This document shows, piece by piece, positions 24,463 to 33,846 of a stretch of 64,000 nucleotides of DNA. Position numbers and translations under genes: made by a program. Source of the DNA: Sphingorhabdus_B arenilitoris. Lineage in GTDB: Bacteria; Pseudomonadota; Alphaproteobacteria; Sphingomonadales; Sphingomonadaceae. The stretch spans positions 1,550,001 through 1,614,000 of the forward strand of contig NZ_JBHSDH010000013.1 in NCBI RefSeq assembly GCF_042651485.1, written 5' to 3'. The notes under the pieces are model-generated. The model made no database searches. It was given only the letters and a program-made list of their open reading frames with translations, and was not told the DNA's origin. Positions within the stretch are counted from its first letter, which is position 1, and every line of letters starts with the position of its first letter.

Positions 24463-25937
24463 AATAGCCCCGGCACCTCGCGCTGCGCTGGTGTGGGTGC
24501 ATCCGGGGTCAGCATTTGGCTGCTAATTCGCTTGCCGCCGGAAATCTTCGCTTGTGTCTTTGCGGAAGCCGCGCTGCTGATCGCGGTGCAACTACGTCCC
24601 TGTATAAAATCAATTGCCCGAGCCACTGATTCTTCAGCCGGATCGCCGAGTGGGCGGGTCAAATCGTCGCTCGCTTGGCAAGTGGTGCCCATCACACTGG
24701 CTATGCCATTATAGTAAAATCCGCGATTGGCGGAATTTTGCGTCGAAAAAGCAACGACCCGCAATCGGTCATCGCATGATGCCTGATCTAACGCAATTTG
24801 ACCGACGGGTTTGCCAAATGTGTCGCTACCCACCAAGGCGGCATTGACCCCTATATACGGCGTGAAGCTATTCATCACCAGTTCGCTGGCCGATGCGGTG
24901 CTTCCCGTCCCGATAAAGGCTATTTTCAAAGCGCCGACCGACTGGCTCTGCGGGGTGAAAAATTCGGTCCGGTCATTGTTGTTTTTTTCTACGCGAAATG
25001 TCGTGCGGGACAAAATATCACGATTGCTGCGCGCCCCGCCCAGCAAATTGGTCATCAACTCCGCTGTGGATACAAGGCCGCCGCCATTGTAACGGAAATC
25101 GATGATAAAATCGGTGATGCCTTGCGCCCGGTAATTGGCAAAAGCGCTGCGCAATTGCGCGTCCGCCGTAGAAATAAAGGTGCGCATATTGATGTAAGCA
25201 ATCTGCTTTCCGCCATCATTGATGATGGTAGCCCCATAGCGGCTCGATACGGGCTGGATGTTGAATTCTGCTTTTGCAACGCTCACCGTGCTGGTGCCCG
25301 CTGCGTTTCTTATTTGCAGAAAACGGGTCGTCCCTGGGGTATTCGGTCCTAAAGCCTGAGACACACCTGCTGCCCCTTGTGATCCCAAGATGACGCTGAC
25401 ATTGCTCAAATTACTGGCGCTCGTGCCAATCGCCAATATTTCGGTGCCGCGGTCGATCCCGGCAGCCAGCGCAGGAGCGCCTTCAAAAGCTTCGGCCACA
25501 AATACCCGGCCATTGGCGATATCATAGTTAAGTCTTATACCTAGACCTGCGCTTGATCCCGTTTGGAAAAAGGCGTTTTCCTGTTCGATTGATGTGATAA
25601 AAGTGAAAAACCGATCCCGTCCCTGTCCCCGCGCCGTTGCGGTCAACGCATCAATATAAGCGGACACTGTCGTAAAGCCCGACGGGTCAGCCGTAGCAGG
25701 CAAAGTTTCGGGAAACAGATACCATTCGCGAATCTGCGCTGCGGCCCAATCCTGCCTAGACCGAAGGCTGCAAGCCGAGCTAACCGGCGGAGTAGGAGGT
25801 GTAACCGTCGCCGTTGCCGGGACCGATACAGGCGGCGGCGGGGTGCCGCCCCCGCCGCAAGCCGCAACGGTTCCTGCGGCTGCGATCATATAAACGATGT
25901 TGCGCGCATTCTTTTTCACCCAGTTGCTCCCCAGCAT
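24459..25937 (-). CDS. S41-family protease-like lipoprotein
   Basis: A 492-residue predicted lipoprotein: MLGSNWVKKNARNIVYMIAA then a TVAAC lipobox followed by Gly and a Pro/Thr/Val-rich linker. A PDZ-like region (RVFVAEAFEGAPALAAGIDR, then GTEILAIG) precedes the S41 catalytic domain: IDFRYNGGGLVS and GSTASASELVMNSF, in which the Ser before Glu is the expected nucleophile of C-terminal-processing-type peptidases, with GKPVGQIAL after it. In-frame ATGs at 26078 and 25979 would lengthen the N terminus but spoil the signal peptide. Similar S41 lipoproteins are common in sphingomonads; substrate unknown. Confidence 0.85.
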   Translation of the reverse strand: MLGSNWVKKNARNIVYMIAAAGTVAACGGGGTPPPPVSVPATATVTPPTPPVSSACSLRSRQDWAAAQIREWYLFPETLPATADPSGFTTVSAYIDALTATARGQGRDRFFTFITSIEQENAFFQTGSSAGLGIRLNYDIANGRVFVAEAFEGAPALAAGIDRGTEILAIGTSASNLSNVSVILGSQGAAGVSQALGPNTPGTTRFLQIRNAAGTSTVSVAKAEFNIQPVSSRYGATIINDGGKQIAYINMRTFISTADAQLRSAFANYRAQGITDFIIDFRYNGGGLVSTAELMTNLLGGARSNRDILSRTTFRVEKNNNDRTEFFTPQSQSVGALKIAFIGTGSTASASELVMNSFTPYIGVNAALVGSDTFGKPVGQIALDQASCDDRLRVVAFSTQNSANRGFYYNGIASVMGTTCQASDDLTRPLGDPAEESVARAIDFIQGRSCTAISSAASAKTQAKISGGKRISSQMLTPDAPTPAQREVPGLF

Positions 25938-26245
25938 GATTGATCTGCGAATCTTCCCCAACGCTAAGACTAACGTCATAATGGACCGATTGGAAATACG
26001 ATAAAAACAAGTAGCTTGCGGCAGAATGAACAGGGGCTGCCGGATAGCGGCGGCATATCTGCTTGTTGGGGTCAGCATTCCGGGTCAAGACCTCGCAAGT
26101 TCAGACACTTAAATCACCAATTCGGCATTCACCAATTTCATTGGCTCGGGATTAACGCTGCTGCTGCAGTATTTGCTAACCCAAGGCAACAGGCTGATCT
26201 TTACCAACTGGCCCAGTTATGATTGTGCGGGAAAGGGAGAAAAAT

Positions 26246-26491
26246 ATGTCACCGGATAATGCAATAATCATTTTCATGTCGCTCGGTTTAGCAGCCGTGT
26301 TTCTGGCCCTTGTTATCGGCATGGATAACCAGGATGCCGAACGGATAATGGAGAATATCTCTGGCCTTACCCCAAAGGCAAAACGCGCGGCGCGAAATCG
26401 TAAATTGGAGGATATGACCAAACTCGCCGATGATGCCATAAAGGCAAGAGACATGGGCGAACGCATGCCGCCGCCGCTGCAGCGTTACTAG
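26246..26491 (+). CDS. Small single-span membrane protein
   Basis: An 81-residue protein with one N-terminal membrane helix (AIIIFMSLGLAAVFLALVIG) and a charged, basic cytosolic tail rich in Lys/Arg/Asp, ending in Pro-rich MPPPLQRY. I do not recognise the family. The ATG at 26246 is preceded by GGGAG at good spacing; an upstream ATG at 26219 has no ribosome site. It stands alone between the S41 gene (divergent) and the DUF418 gene (convergent). Confidence 0.6.
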   Translation: MSPDNAIIIFMSLGLAAVFLALVIGMDNQDAERIMENISGLTPKAKRAARNRKLEDMTKLADDAIKARDMGERMPPPLQRY

Positions 26492-26565
26492 AAATCACGC
26501 GGCCCAAAGTCACAGCCCAGAGGCGCAGCCCGGCGTCACAGTCTGGCCTGCTCCTGTCGCGCAGG

Positions 26566-27876
26566 CTAGGCGACACGCCGCAACGGCTGCAACCGCCCGC
26601 GCGCCAATGACCGCCAAAGCCATTCCAGCGGGCCGTAATGAAAATGGGCGAGCCACGGCTTTGACCATAAAAGCATGACCGCCCACGCGCATAACACAAA
26701 TCCATAAAGCCACGGCCTGCTCACTTGGCCGTAAAGGCCAAAGCCATAGCCATAGAAAATCGCGGTCATGCAAACACTGGTTCCGATATAATTTGTAAAT
26801 GCCACTCGCCCGGCGGCTGATATATGCTGGCTGATGCATGCCAGCGAAAAACGGCGAATGAATAATATCAGCAACGCGGCATATCCCACCGTCATCAATA
26901 ACCGCGCTGGCATGGCTGCGTTCATTTCAATCACCATCACGGTCACGGGATCAAAAGCCGTTCGAATGTTCACCGCTGCGCATAGAGCGGTCAGGATCAA
27001 TCCGCCGCCAAATCCCCATATCGCAAATCTCCGATAGGTTTGCGGCTTTGCTTGCCCGGTGATAAATCCATTTTGCGCCATCGCCATACCGATCAACATG
27101 AATGGCAATGTTTCCAACAAGACGCCAATTATTCCCAATAACGGATCAAATAGCTTTTCCGTCAGCTTATCATCCAATATGCCCGCATAACTGCCCCGGT
27201 GAACCGCAAGATCACGGTCAATGGCGGCCTGCCCATAGCCTGTATCTTCTATCAATACCCGATAATCGCGAATTTCGGTTGCGCTCGCGCCCGGCTGATA
27301 TGCGCGATATTGGGTGTAGAGCATTGCCCCTGAAGCCAGCGATATGGTCAGGAAAGCGGCTGCATAAAGGATGAGCCCCCATTTGATCAAACTGCGCGAT
27401 GATAAATGATGAAACAGATAGGCAACCGATCCAGCCGCGGCATAGCTGAATAATATGTCGCCCCACCAGATTAGGAAAAAATGCAGTAAGCCAAAAATAG
27501 CCAGCCAGAACATCCGCGCATAGTGACGTTTCGTCGGATCTTCGCCGCGCTCGGTCATTTGCATGATGACAATCATCATACTCGCGCCAAATAAAAGCGA
27601 GAATAGCCCGCGCATCTTGCCATCAAAAAACAGAAATCCAAACAGCCATGCGGTTATATTGCCGCCATCGCCTGCGCCATAGGCAGCCGGATTGATATAT
27701 GCGATTTCGGGCATGGCGAAAGCAACAATGTTCATCGCCAATATACCCATAACCGCGCAGCCACGCAGAAAATCCAAACTGACAAAGCGGGACTGGGCAG
27801 CGGGGGCGGGAGCTGCTGCAGCCGCACCGCTATGCGCATTATCCGAAGGGGCTGCAAGCTTCATTGTGGCGGCCAT
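26566..27876 (-). CDS. DUF418-family membrane protein
   Basis: A 436-residue multi-pass membrane protein. About ten hydrophobic segments; the start of the DUF418 region shows RFVSLDFLRGCAVMGILAMN, typical of this family and related to acyltransferase-3 (RxxxLDxxRG). The C-terminal DUF418 part contains AAGRVAFTNYIGTSVCMTAI and GPLEWLWRSL (GP.EW.WR is the family's C-terminal signature). The N terminus is Ala-rich. I took ATG 27876, just after the nitroreductase stop, over upstream 27951. DUF418 proteins are poorly characterised; transport or acyl transfer has been suggested. Confidence 0.85.
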   Translation of the reverse strand: MAATMKLAAPSDNAHSGAAAAAPAPAAQSRFVSLDFLRGCAVMGILAMNIVAFAMPEIAYINPAAYGAGDGGNITAWLFGFLFFDGKMRGLFSLLFGASMMIVIMQMTERGEDPTKRHYARMFWLAIFGLLHFFLIWWGDILFSYAAAGSVAYLFHHLSSRSLIKWGLILYAAAFLTISLASGAMLYTQYRAYQPGASATEIRDYRVLIEDTGYGQAAIDRDLAVHRGSYAGILDDKLTEKLFDPLLGIIGVLLETLPFMLIGMAMAQNGFITGQAKPQTYRRFAIWGFGGGLILTALCAAVNIRTAFDPVTVMVIEMNAAMPARLLMTVGYAALLILFIRRFSLACISQHISAAGRVAFTNYIGTSVCMTAIFYGYGFGLYGQVSRPWLYGFVLCAWAVMLLWSKPWLAHFHYGPLEWLWRSLARGRLQPLRRVA

Positions 27877-27886
27877 AGCGGAGTTG

Positions 27887-28561
27887 TCATAGCCAAGATG
27901 ATATTTGGTCCAACGGCTTTTTATGCGTAGCATGAACAGGGATCGTCGCACCGGGTGCAGGCTTTCCCACCACCAATATCATCATCGGCTTTTCATCCGA
28001 CGGCCGGCCGCAAATTTCATTGAGGAACTTCATCGGATTGGGCGTATGAGTCAGCGTCGCGAGGCCCGCGTCATGAAGGGAACCGATCAACAGGCCCGCC
28101 GCGATACCGACGCTTTCGGTCACATAATAATTTTGCTTTTTTTCGCCCGGAAACATCCCGCCGCGCCGCTGCCCGAATATCACAATCAAATAGGGAGCGG
28201 TTTCCAAATAAGGTTTTTTCTCATCCGTCCCAAGCGGAGCGAGCGCTTCGATCCATTCGGCGCTGGCTTTACCATCATAAAAAGCGGCCTCTTCACGTTC
28301 CGCTTCTTCCCGTACCGCTTTTTTCTTATCCGCGCTTTCAATAACTGCAAAATGCCAAGGTTGATGATTGGCCCCATTGGGCGCGGTTCCGGCGGCCAGC
28401 AGCGCATATTCTATCACCTCACGCGGAACCGGCGCATCCGAAAAATGGCGACATGTCCGCCGGGTTTTCAGCTGTTCATACACCATTCGCGCCCGGTCGA
28501 TCCGTTCAGCGTCACTATAATCAGGCAGCGCCGTATAAGGGATATGTTCATGCGGTTTCAT
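27887..28561 (-). CDS. Nitroreductase-fold flavoenzyme, iodotyrosine-deiodinase-like
   Basis: A 224-residue FMN-dependent enzyme. The N-terminal FMN-binding pattern RRTCRHFSDAPVPREVIEYA and AAGTAPNGANHQPWHFAVIE is shared by nitroreductases. The following FYDGKASAEWIEALAPLGTD then KKPYLETAPYLIVIF closely resembles the lid region of the iodotyrosine deiodinase (IYD) branch, which reductively dehalogenates halotyrosines, rather than classical NfsB. Downstream is the DUF418 gene on the same strand, 10 bases away. Substrate is not shown by sequence; IYD-like is moderate, nitroreductase fold is sure. Confidence 0.85.
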   Translation of the reverse strand: MKPHEHIPYTALPDYSDAERIDRARMVYEQLKTRRTCRHFSDAPVPREVIEYALLAAGTAPNGANHQPWHFAVIESADKKKAVREEAEREEAAFYDGKASAEWIEALAPLGTDEKKPYLETAPYLIVIFGQRRGGMFPGEKKQNYYVTESVGIAAGLLIGSLHDAGLATLTHTPNPMKFLNEICGRPSDEKPMMILVVGKPAPGATIPVHATHKKPLDQISSWL

Positions 28562-28731
28562 CTGCCCTCCCTATACCGCATAAGCGCCGCTGAAAAGCCG
28601 AAAGCCCGATTGAGCAGCAGCCAAGCCGTCATTTTCCGCTTGAAATTTACTGACATCGATGTAAATAAGAAATGCAAGGACCGATTCTTCGCCGATATTG
28701 GCGAGCATGAAAATGATTGTTGGATAATGAT

Positions 28732-29514
28732 ATGACCACTCTCCCCCTGATCCATCCCGGCCGCCCCGGCGCCGGTCTGCGCCCCATTAAGGCGCTGCGC
28801 CACTTTCGGCAGCTTGTGGCCGATAAGGAAGATACCGAACAGGTGTTCCACATTACCAATGACCTGCGCGGCCGGAAATTTGTTGCCGAAGCGAAAACAT
28901 TTTTGACATCGCCCTTGGGACGGCGGCTGCAGGAAAGCGGCGAATATCTGCCCGAAATTTTGGACGACCATGACGCTTTACGCAAAATGCCAGCCGGTTC
29001 GCTCGCCCATGCTTATGCCGATTTCATGGAGGCCGAAGGGCTGAGTGCTGCTGGCCTTGTCGAAGAACAGCAAAAATTCGCCGCGCAAGTGCCCCATTAT
29101 GATGACCAGCTCGACTGGTATAATAATCGGCTGCGCGACACGCATGATATGTTCCATATTTTGAGCGGTTATGGCCGCGATCCGCTGGGTGAATTATCGC
29201 TGCTCGCATTTTCTTATTCGCAGAATAAAAGCCTCGGCTTTCTATTCATTGCATGGATGGGCGCGCTGGAGGAAAAACGGATTACGCCGCGCGGCACCCC
29301 AATTTTCCGCGCGATCAAAGAAGGTCAGCGCAATGGCCGCATCGCTGCCAAGATTGGACATCAGGATATCGTCAGCCTGCTGCCCCTGCCGTTGGAACAG
29401 GTGCGGGCGCGGTTGAATATCCGCCCGCCGGTGACTTACCGCGCCATATTGGATGGTTATCACCGGGCCGGGATCGACCCCAATCACAGCTTTGGTTCGG
29501 CGGTTGCTGCATAG
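28732..29514 (+). CDS. COQ4-family ubiquinone biosynthesis protein
   Basis: A 260-residue homologue of eukaryotic COQ4. It contains the family's metal-binding motif HDxxH-x11-E exactly (HDMFHILSGYGRDPLGE, His138 to Glu154). In yeast and human COQ4 scaffolds the coenzyme Q complex and has been linked to oxidative decarboxylation of the ring precursor. Alphaproteobacteria of this group carry COQ4 homologues. Start ATG 28732 chosen over TTG 28717. It is divergent from the nitroreductase gene and stands alone. Confidence 0.9.
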   Translation: MTTLPLIHPGRPGAGLRPIKALRHFRQLVADKEDTEQVFHITNDLRGRKFVAEAKTFLTSPLGRRLQESGEYLPEILDDHDALRKMPAGSLAHAYADFMEAEGLSAAGLVEEQQKFAAQVPHYDDQLDWYNNRLRDTHDMFHILSGYGRDPLGELSLLAFSYSQNKSLGFLFIAWMGALEEKRITPRGTPIFRAIKEGQRNGRIAAKIGHQDIVSLLPLPLEQVRARLNIRPPVTYRAILDGYHRAGIDPNHSFGSAVAA

Positions 29515-29518
29515 GATA

Positions 29519-29866
29519 TCACGCAGATAATATCTGCATCCCGCAATCGCCGCTATCCACCGCGAGATGCCATAAACATCCGAGCATAAAGGCGCGCCAT
29601 TTCCACGACGGTATGGCGAGCAACGCGGCATAGGCCAGCGCCGCCCAGATGGTATGCAGCGGGTGGAATCCGATGCTGCATCTGCCGGGATCAAATATCG
29701 GTGTGGCGAGCAGATGGTCGAGGTCGATTAAATTGGCCGCGATCATATAAAGACCCGCGGCGCGCCATTGCGTCCCCGGCCGTGTGCGCCAGATCATCCA
29801 CGCGATGCCAAAGGGCACGATCCAATGGCCGCTGTAATGGAGCAAAAATTGCACCCAATGCGCCAT
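29519..29866 (-). CDS. Small membrane protein with His/Asp motifs (DUF6122-like)
   Basis: A 115-residue membrane protein with about four hydrophobic segments. It contains NLIDLDHLLATPIFDPGRCS then IGFHPLHT and CLWHLAVDSGDC: paired His/Asp motifs in membrane context, like those of YdjM-type predicted membrane-bound metal-dependent hydrolases and the DUF6122 family. Function unknown. It lies 15 bases downstream of purL on the same strand and may be in its operon. Confidence 0.7.
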   Translation of the reverse strand: MAHWVQFLLHYSGHWIVPFGIAWMIWRTRPGTQWRAAGLYMIAANLIDLDHLLATPIFDPGRCSIGFHPLHTIWAALAYAALLAIPSWKWRAFMLGCLWHLAVDSGDCGMQILSA

Positions 29867-29881
29867 ATCAGGTCCTTTGGG

Positions 29882-32170
29882 TCAGCTCTCCATCCAGTCC
29901 TTGAAAAAGCTTTCATGCGCAGCGCTGAGGTCAGCCAGCGACACCGAAGTGCCAAGCTCAACCGCATGAGTGGCTGGCGCGGTCAAGCTGAAGAAAATAT
30001 CCTGCCCGCCGGCTTGCATATTGTCGCGCCCGGTAACCCCAATCCAATCGACATTGGCGCGCCCGGCAATCATTGCCATCGCGGCTTGCCGGTCAGTAAC
30101 CGTGAACAGATAGCGGCCCTGATCCTCGCCAAACCAGCGCCCGGCAAGGCCAGCGTCTTTCATGTCATAAACTTCCGCGCCAATGCCGCTGGCCAGCGCC
30201 ATTTCCGCCAGCGCCACCGCAAGCCCACCATCGGACAGATCATGCACCGCCGTCACCAGCCCGGCGGCAATCAGATCGCGCATAATTTCGGCATGCAGCC
30301 GCTCGGCCGCCAGATCGACCGCAGGCGGCGCGCCTTCTTTGCGGTCATGCAAAGTGCTCAGCCACAGGCTCTGGCCCATGTGCGTGCCGCGCCCGCCAAT
30401 CAGGCCGATATGCTCGCCCTCGGCCTTAAAACCGATGGTCGCCATTTTGGCTACATCTTCGAGCACGCCGACGCCGCCAATCGCAGGCGTTGGCAAAATT
30501 GCGCTCCCTCCGCCGGTCGCCTTGCTTTCATTATACAGCGACACATTGCCCGACACGATGGGGTAATCGAGCGCGCGGCAGGCGTCGGCCATGCCTTCGA
30601 GGCAGCCGGTGAACTGCGCCATAATTTCGGGGCGTTCGGGGTTGGCGAAATTCAGGCAATTAGTAATCGCCAGCGGCTTTGCGCCGACCGCGCAGATATT
30701 GCGGTAGGTTTCCGCCACGGCTTGCTTGCCGCCTTCATAGGGGTCGGCATAGCAATAGCGCGGCGTGCAATCGGTGCTCATCGCCAGCGCCCGGTTGGTG
30801 CCGTGGATACGCACCACCGCCGCATCACCGCCCGAAAGCTGCGCCGTGTCCGCGCCAACCTGGCTGTCATATTGCTGCCAAATCCATGCGCGGCTGGCGA
30901 GCGCGGGACTAGCCATTAGCTTCAGCAGATCCGCACCAATGTCGGTGCTTTCTGGGATAGTAGCCGGGTCCAGCGGTTTCACATTCGCCCATGCTTTATA
31001 CTCTTCTTTGGACATCGAAGGCCGGTCATATTTCGGCGCATCGGAAGCCAGCGGACCAAGCGGAATGTCACATACTACTTCACCGTTCCACTCAAGGACC
31101 ATATGCTGCGTATCGGTCACCTCGCCTATGACAGCAAAATCCAGCTCCCATTTTTGGAAGATTGCCTCGGCCATCGCTTCCTTGCCGGGTTTCAGCACCA
31201 TCAGCATCCGTTCCTGGCTTTCCGACAGCATCATTTCATAAGGCGTCATGCCCTCTTCGCGCTGCGGCACTTTATTCATGTCGAGCCGGATGCCGGTTTT
31301 GCCATTGGTCGCCATTTCAACGCTCGACGAAGTCAGCCCTGCCGCACCCATATCCTGAATAGCCACAATCGCATCGGTCGCCATCAGCTCCAGGCACGCC
31401 TCAATCAGCAGCTTTTCGGTGAACGGGTCGCCGACTTGCACCGTTGGGCGTTTCGCCTCGGCATCATCGGCAAAATCGGCCGAGGCCATAGTCGCACCGT
31501 GAATGCCGTCGCGGCCCGTCTTGCTGCCCACATATACAATCGGATTGCCCACACCGGTGGCGGCGGAATAGAAAATCTTGTCCTGATCGGCAACGCCCAC
31601 CGTCATTGCATTGACCAGAATATTGCCATCATAGGCCGGATCAAAATTGGTTTCGCCGCCCACAGTTGGCACGCCGACGCAATTGCCATAGCCGCCGATC
31701 CCGGCCACCACGCCCTGCACCAGATGCTTCATCTTGGGATGGTCAGGGCTTCCGAAACGCAGCGCGTTCAGATTCGCCACTGGGCGCGCGCCCATGGTAA
31801 ACACATCGCGCAAGATGCCGCCCACGCCGGTCGCCGCACCCTGATAAGGTTCAATGTAGGACGGGTGATTATGCGATTCCATTTTGAAAATCGCCGCCAG
31901 CTTTTGCCCATTCGGCCCTTCGCCAATGTCGATGACGCCCGCGTTTTCGCCGGGGCCGCAAATGACCTGTGGCCCTTCGGTTGGCAGCTTTGCCAAATGG
32001 ATACGCGAGCTTTTGTAAGAACAATGCTCCGACCACATGACCGAGAATATCCCGAGCTCAACCAAATTGGGCTCACGTCCCATGGCGGCTAGGATGCGCG
32101 CATATTCTTCTTCATTCAGGCCATGTTCGGCAACGACCTGAGGGGTGATTTGGGATTTAATGTCTGACAT
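29882..32170 (-). CDS. purL: Phosphoribosylformylglycinamidine synthase, PurL subunit
   Basis: The ATP-dependent synthetase subunit that makes FGAM from FGAR in step 4 of purine synthesis. At 762 residues it is the short form that needs separate PurS and PurQ partners, not the 1300-residue fused form. Visible landmarks: GIFSVMWSEHCSYKSSR at the N terminus (catalytic His in SEHCSYK), CGPGENAGV, ESHNHPSYIEPYQGAATGVG, and QDMGAAGLTSSSVEMA. The ATG at 32170 lies seven bases after AAGG; the frame is open seven codons further. No other pur gene is in the window. Confidence 0.97.
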   Translation of the reverse strand: MSDIKSQITPQVVAEHGLNEEEYARILAAMGREPNLVELGIFSVMWSEHCSYKSSRIHLAKLPTEGPQVICGPGENAGVIDIGEGPNGQKLAAIFKMESHNHPSYIEPYQGAATGVGGILRDVFTMGARPVANLNALRFGSPDHPKMKHLVQGVVAGIGGYGNCVGVPTVGGETNFDPAYDGNILVNAMTVGVADQDKIFYSAATGVGNPIVYVGSKTGRDGIHGATMASADFADDAEAKRPTVQVGDPFTEKLLIEACLELMATDAIVAIQDMGAAGLTSSSVEMATNGKTGIRLDMNKVPQREEGMTPYEMMLSESQERMLMVLKPGKEAMAEAIFQKWELDFAVIGEVTDTQHMVLEWNGEVVCDIPLGPLASDAPKYDRPSMSKEEYKAWANVKPLDPATIPESTDIGADLLKLMASPALASRAWIWQQYDSQVGADTAQLSGGDAAVVRIHGTNRALAMSTDCTPRYCYADPYEGGKQAVAETYRNICAVGAKPLAITNCLNFANPERPEIMAQFTGCLEGMADACRALDYPIVSGNVSLYNESKATGGGSAILPTPAIGGVGVLEDVAKMATIGFKAEGEHIGLIGGRGTHMGQSLWLSTLHDRKEGAPPAVDLAAERLHAEIMRDLIAAGLVTAVHDLSDGGLAVALAEMALASGIGAEVYDMKDAGLAGRWFGEDQGRYLFTVTDRQAAMAMIAGRANVDWIGVTGRDNMQAGGQDIFFSLTAPATHAVELGTSVSLADLSAAHESFFKDWMES

Positions 32171-32230
32171 GACCCCGCCTTTAGCGGCCATTTTAGTTCA
32201 AGCCTAGACCCATTTCGCGCAGCGGCGCAT

Positions 32231-32902
32231 TCAATTTTCTTGGCGGCGCGCCCAGTCCACGCGGAAGGCAAGCCAGATGAATAAACCATAGGCAGCCAGC
32301 GCCGTCAGCGGCAACGCCAGGCCAACCTCCGCAGGTTCGGAGGACAACCAGCTATACAGTTGCAGCACCAGCATCACGCCGCCCAGCGACAATAGCGGTT
32401 TTTTAATCACGCCGCCGACCCACGCGCCGTCCCTCGCCCTCACTTTTGTGTAATAATATCCGAGCGCTGCTCCGGTAATGCCAAGCTCCAGCGGCATTTC
32501 GATCAGCGGGTAATCCCACAGCGCCAAGCCCAGTTTTGGCGGGCCGCCAAATAAGGTCAGATCGGGAGCATGGACAAGCAGATCGACAAACCAGTGTGAC
32601 ACAACAACCGCGCCGCCGATGATCGCTGCTGCTGCGCTGCGAGAAAAATAATAGATCACCCATGCCATGACCGCCGCGAAAATAATGCCGCCGGCGAGGC
32701 TGTGCGTATACGGCATATGGTAGAAATCCAGCGGGCTCATTTCGGTCAGCCCCGGCGTTACCCGCATTTTTTCGGTGCCGGTCAGGACAAAAGCGAAGAA
32801 AGCCAGGTCGACCAATTGCGCAGCAATGAAGGTTACGCCCAGTCGCGGCGCCTTTGGATGGGCCGCCGCAATAAGCGCCGGAGCATAATGACCAATGAAC
32901 AT
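32231..32902 (-). CDS. YdjM-like membrane metal-dependent hydrolase
   Basis: A 223-residue membrane protein with about six hydrophobic segments and conserved polar motifs: the N-terminal MFIGHYAPAL, AAQLVDLAFF, MPYTHSLAGG and VVSHWFVDLLVHAPDL, with His/Asp residues on membrane segments. Such GH...QLxD...YTHS...SHxxxD patterns match the predicted membrane-bound metal-dependent hydrolase group (YdjM/DUF457-related). Substrate unknown. It lies 60 bases upstream of purL on the same strand. Confidence 0.75.
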   Translation of the reverse strand: MFIGHYAPALIAAAHPKAPRLGVTFIAAQLVDLAFFAFVLTGTEKMRVTPGLTEMSPLDFYHMPYTHSLAGGIIFAAVMAWVIYYFSRSAAAAIIGGAVVVSHWFVDLLVHAPDLTLFGGPPKLGLALWDYPLIEMPLELGITGAALGYYYTKVRARDGAWVGGVIKKPLLSLGGVMLVLQLYSWLSSEPAEVGLALPLTALAAYGLFIWLAFRVDWARRQEN

Positions 32903-32950
32903 TTGCGCGCTCCTCTATGCTGTGAGCGATCAGCCTAGCCGCTTTTGGGC

Positions 32951-32981
32951 AAAAAGAAAGGGGCCGGACCAGCCGACCCCT
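32951..32981 (-). terminator. Rho-independent terminator
   Basis: On the minus strand AGGGGTCGGC and GTCCGGCCCCT pair around a short loop and are followed by TTTCTTTTT. It lies 29 bases after the stop of the lipoprotein gene at 33010 and separates it from the membrane-hydrolase gene. Confidence 0.85.
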
Positions 32982-33009
32982 GCGATATTCATTATAGGAT
33001 AGATTGAGC

Positions 33010-33450
33010 TTATGCGCCTTTGCAGGTTTGCGCGCCTTTGCCGGGCAATTTCACATTTATCTGCTTACCGCTGCCTGACAGCGATGCTTCGCCATCGTCC
33101 GATTTCAAGGGTCCAGCGGCGGCTTCTGCTTCGGGAGCAGCCGGCGCGCTTGACGCTTCACCTGCTGCGGGCACTTCTGCTTTGGGCTGGCTCACGCGAA
33201 TTGCGCTGGCCGTTTTGTCGCCGATGCGAATGTCTGCGGCAACATTCTCACCCAGAAAATCAACATAAAGGATGGTATTATCGGCACAGCGATATGTGTC
33301 CGACGCAGTAATCGGCGGCGGCATCTCAATCGGCGCAGCGGGTTCAGCCGTAGCGGTTTCGGTTTCGCCTTCGGCGGGGGTTTCGGTTTTGTTACATGCT
33401 GCAAGAGCTAGCAAAGCAACGGGGGCGATCAGGAAGAGAGTTTTTTTCAT
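33010..33450 (-). CDS. Lipoprotein with possible MliC-like domain
   Basis: A 146-residue lipoprotein: MKKTLFLIAPVALLALAAC, lipidated Cys19. A Glu/Thr/Ala/Pro-rich linker follows, then a small domain DTYRCADNTILYVDFLGENV containing SDDGEASLSGSGKQINVKL and ending TCKGA. The YxC opening, the Cys near the end and the SASG/LSGSG-like turn recall membrane-bound inhibitors of c-type lysozyme (MliC), with an Ala/Glu-rich insertion in the middle. The match is by eye and weak. A clear terminator follows the gene. Confidence 0.65.
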   Translation of the reverse strand: MKKTLFLIAPVALLALAACNKTETPAEGETETATAEPAAPIEMPPPITASDTYRCADNTILYVDFLGENVAADIRIGDKTASAIRVSQPKAEVPAAGEASSAPAAPEAEAAAGPLKSDDGEASLSGSGKQINVKLPGKGAQTCKGA

Positions 33451-33590
33451 AGTCCCGGACGTTTAGCGGCACCGATATTCATTGTGAAGCCAAAATCGGC
33501 AGCATGGACGTTCCGCAGGCACAGCCGCTTTTGCAGGCTCTTCGCTGAAAAGCTTGACCGCCGTGCATGGCCGCGCCAAAGCTGTGCGCC

Positions 33591-33842
33591 ATGAATGACG
33601 ATGCACAATCCGCCGATCAGGCGTTGAATTTTGAAGAGGCGTTGAAAGCGCTGGAAGCGATAGTCCATAAGCTGGAAAGCGGGGAAGCGCCACTGGACGA
33701 ATCCATTGCGCTTTATGAACGCGGAAATGCGCTGAGAGAATTATGCCAGAAACGGCTCGAAGCAGCCAAAGCGAAAATTGAGGCGATCAGCCTGGGCGCG
33801 GGCGGCACGCCGGTTGGCACAGAGCCGTTCGATCAGGACTGA
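33591..33842 (+). CDS. xseB: Exodeoxyribonuclease VII small subunit XseB
   Basis: An 83-residue helical protein that binds the large subunit XseA to form exonuclease VII. Family signature: NFEEALKALEAIVHKLESGE then APLDESIALYERGNALRE. ATG 33591 was chosen; the frame extends eight codons upstream without an obvious ribosome site. It precedes ispA by four bases, the conserved xseB-ispA arrangement. Confidence 0.94.
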   Translation: MNDDAQSADQALNFEEALKALEAIVHKLESGEAPLDESIALYERGNALRELCQKRLEAAKAKIEAISLGAGGTPVGTEPFDQD

Positions 33843-33846
33843 CGCG

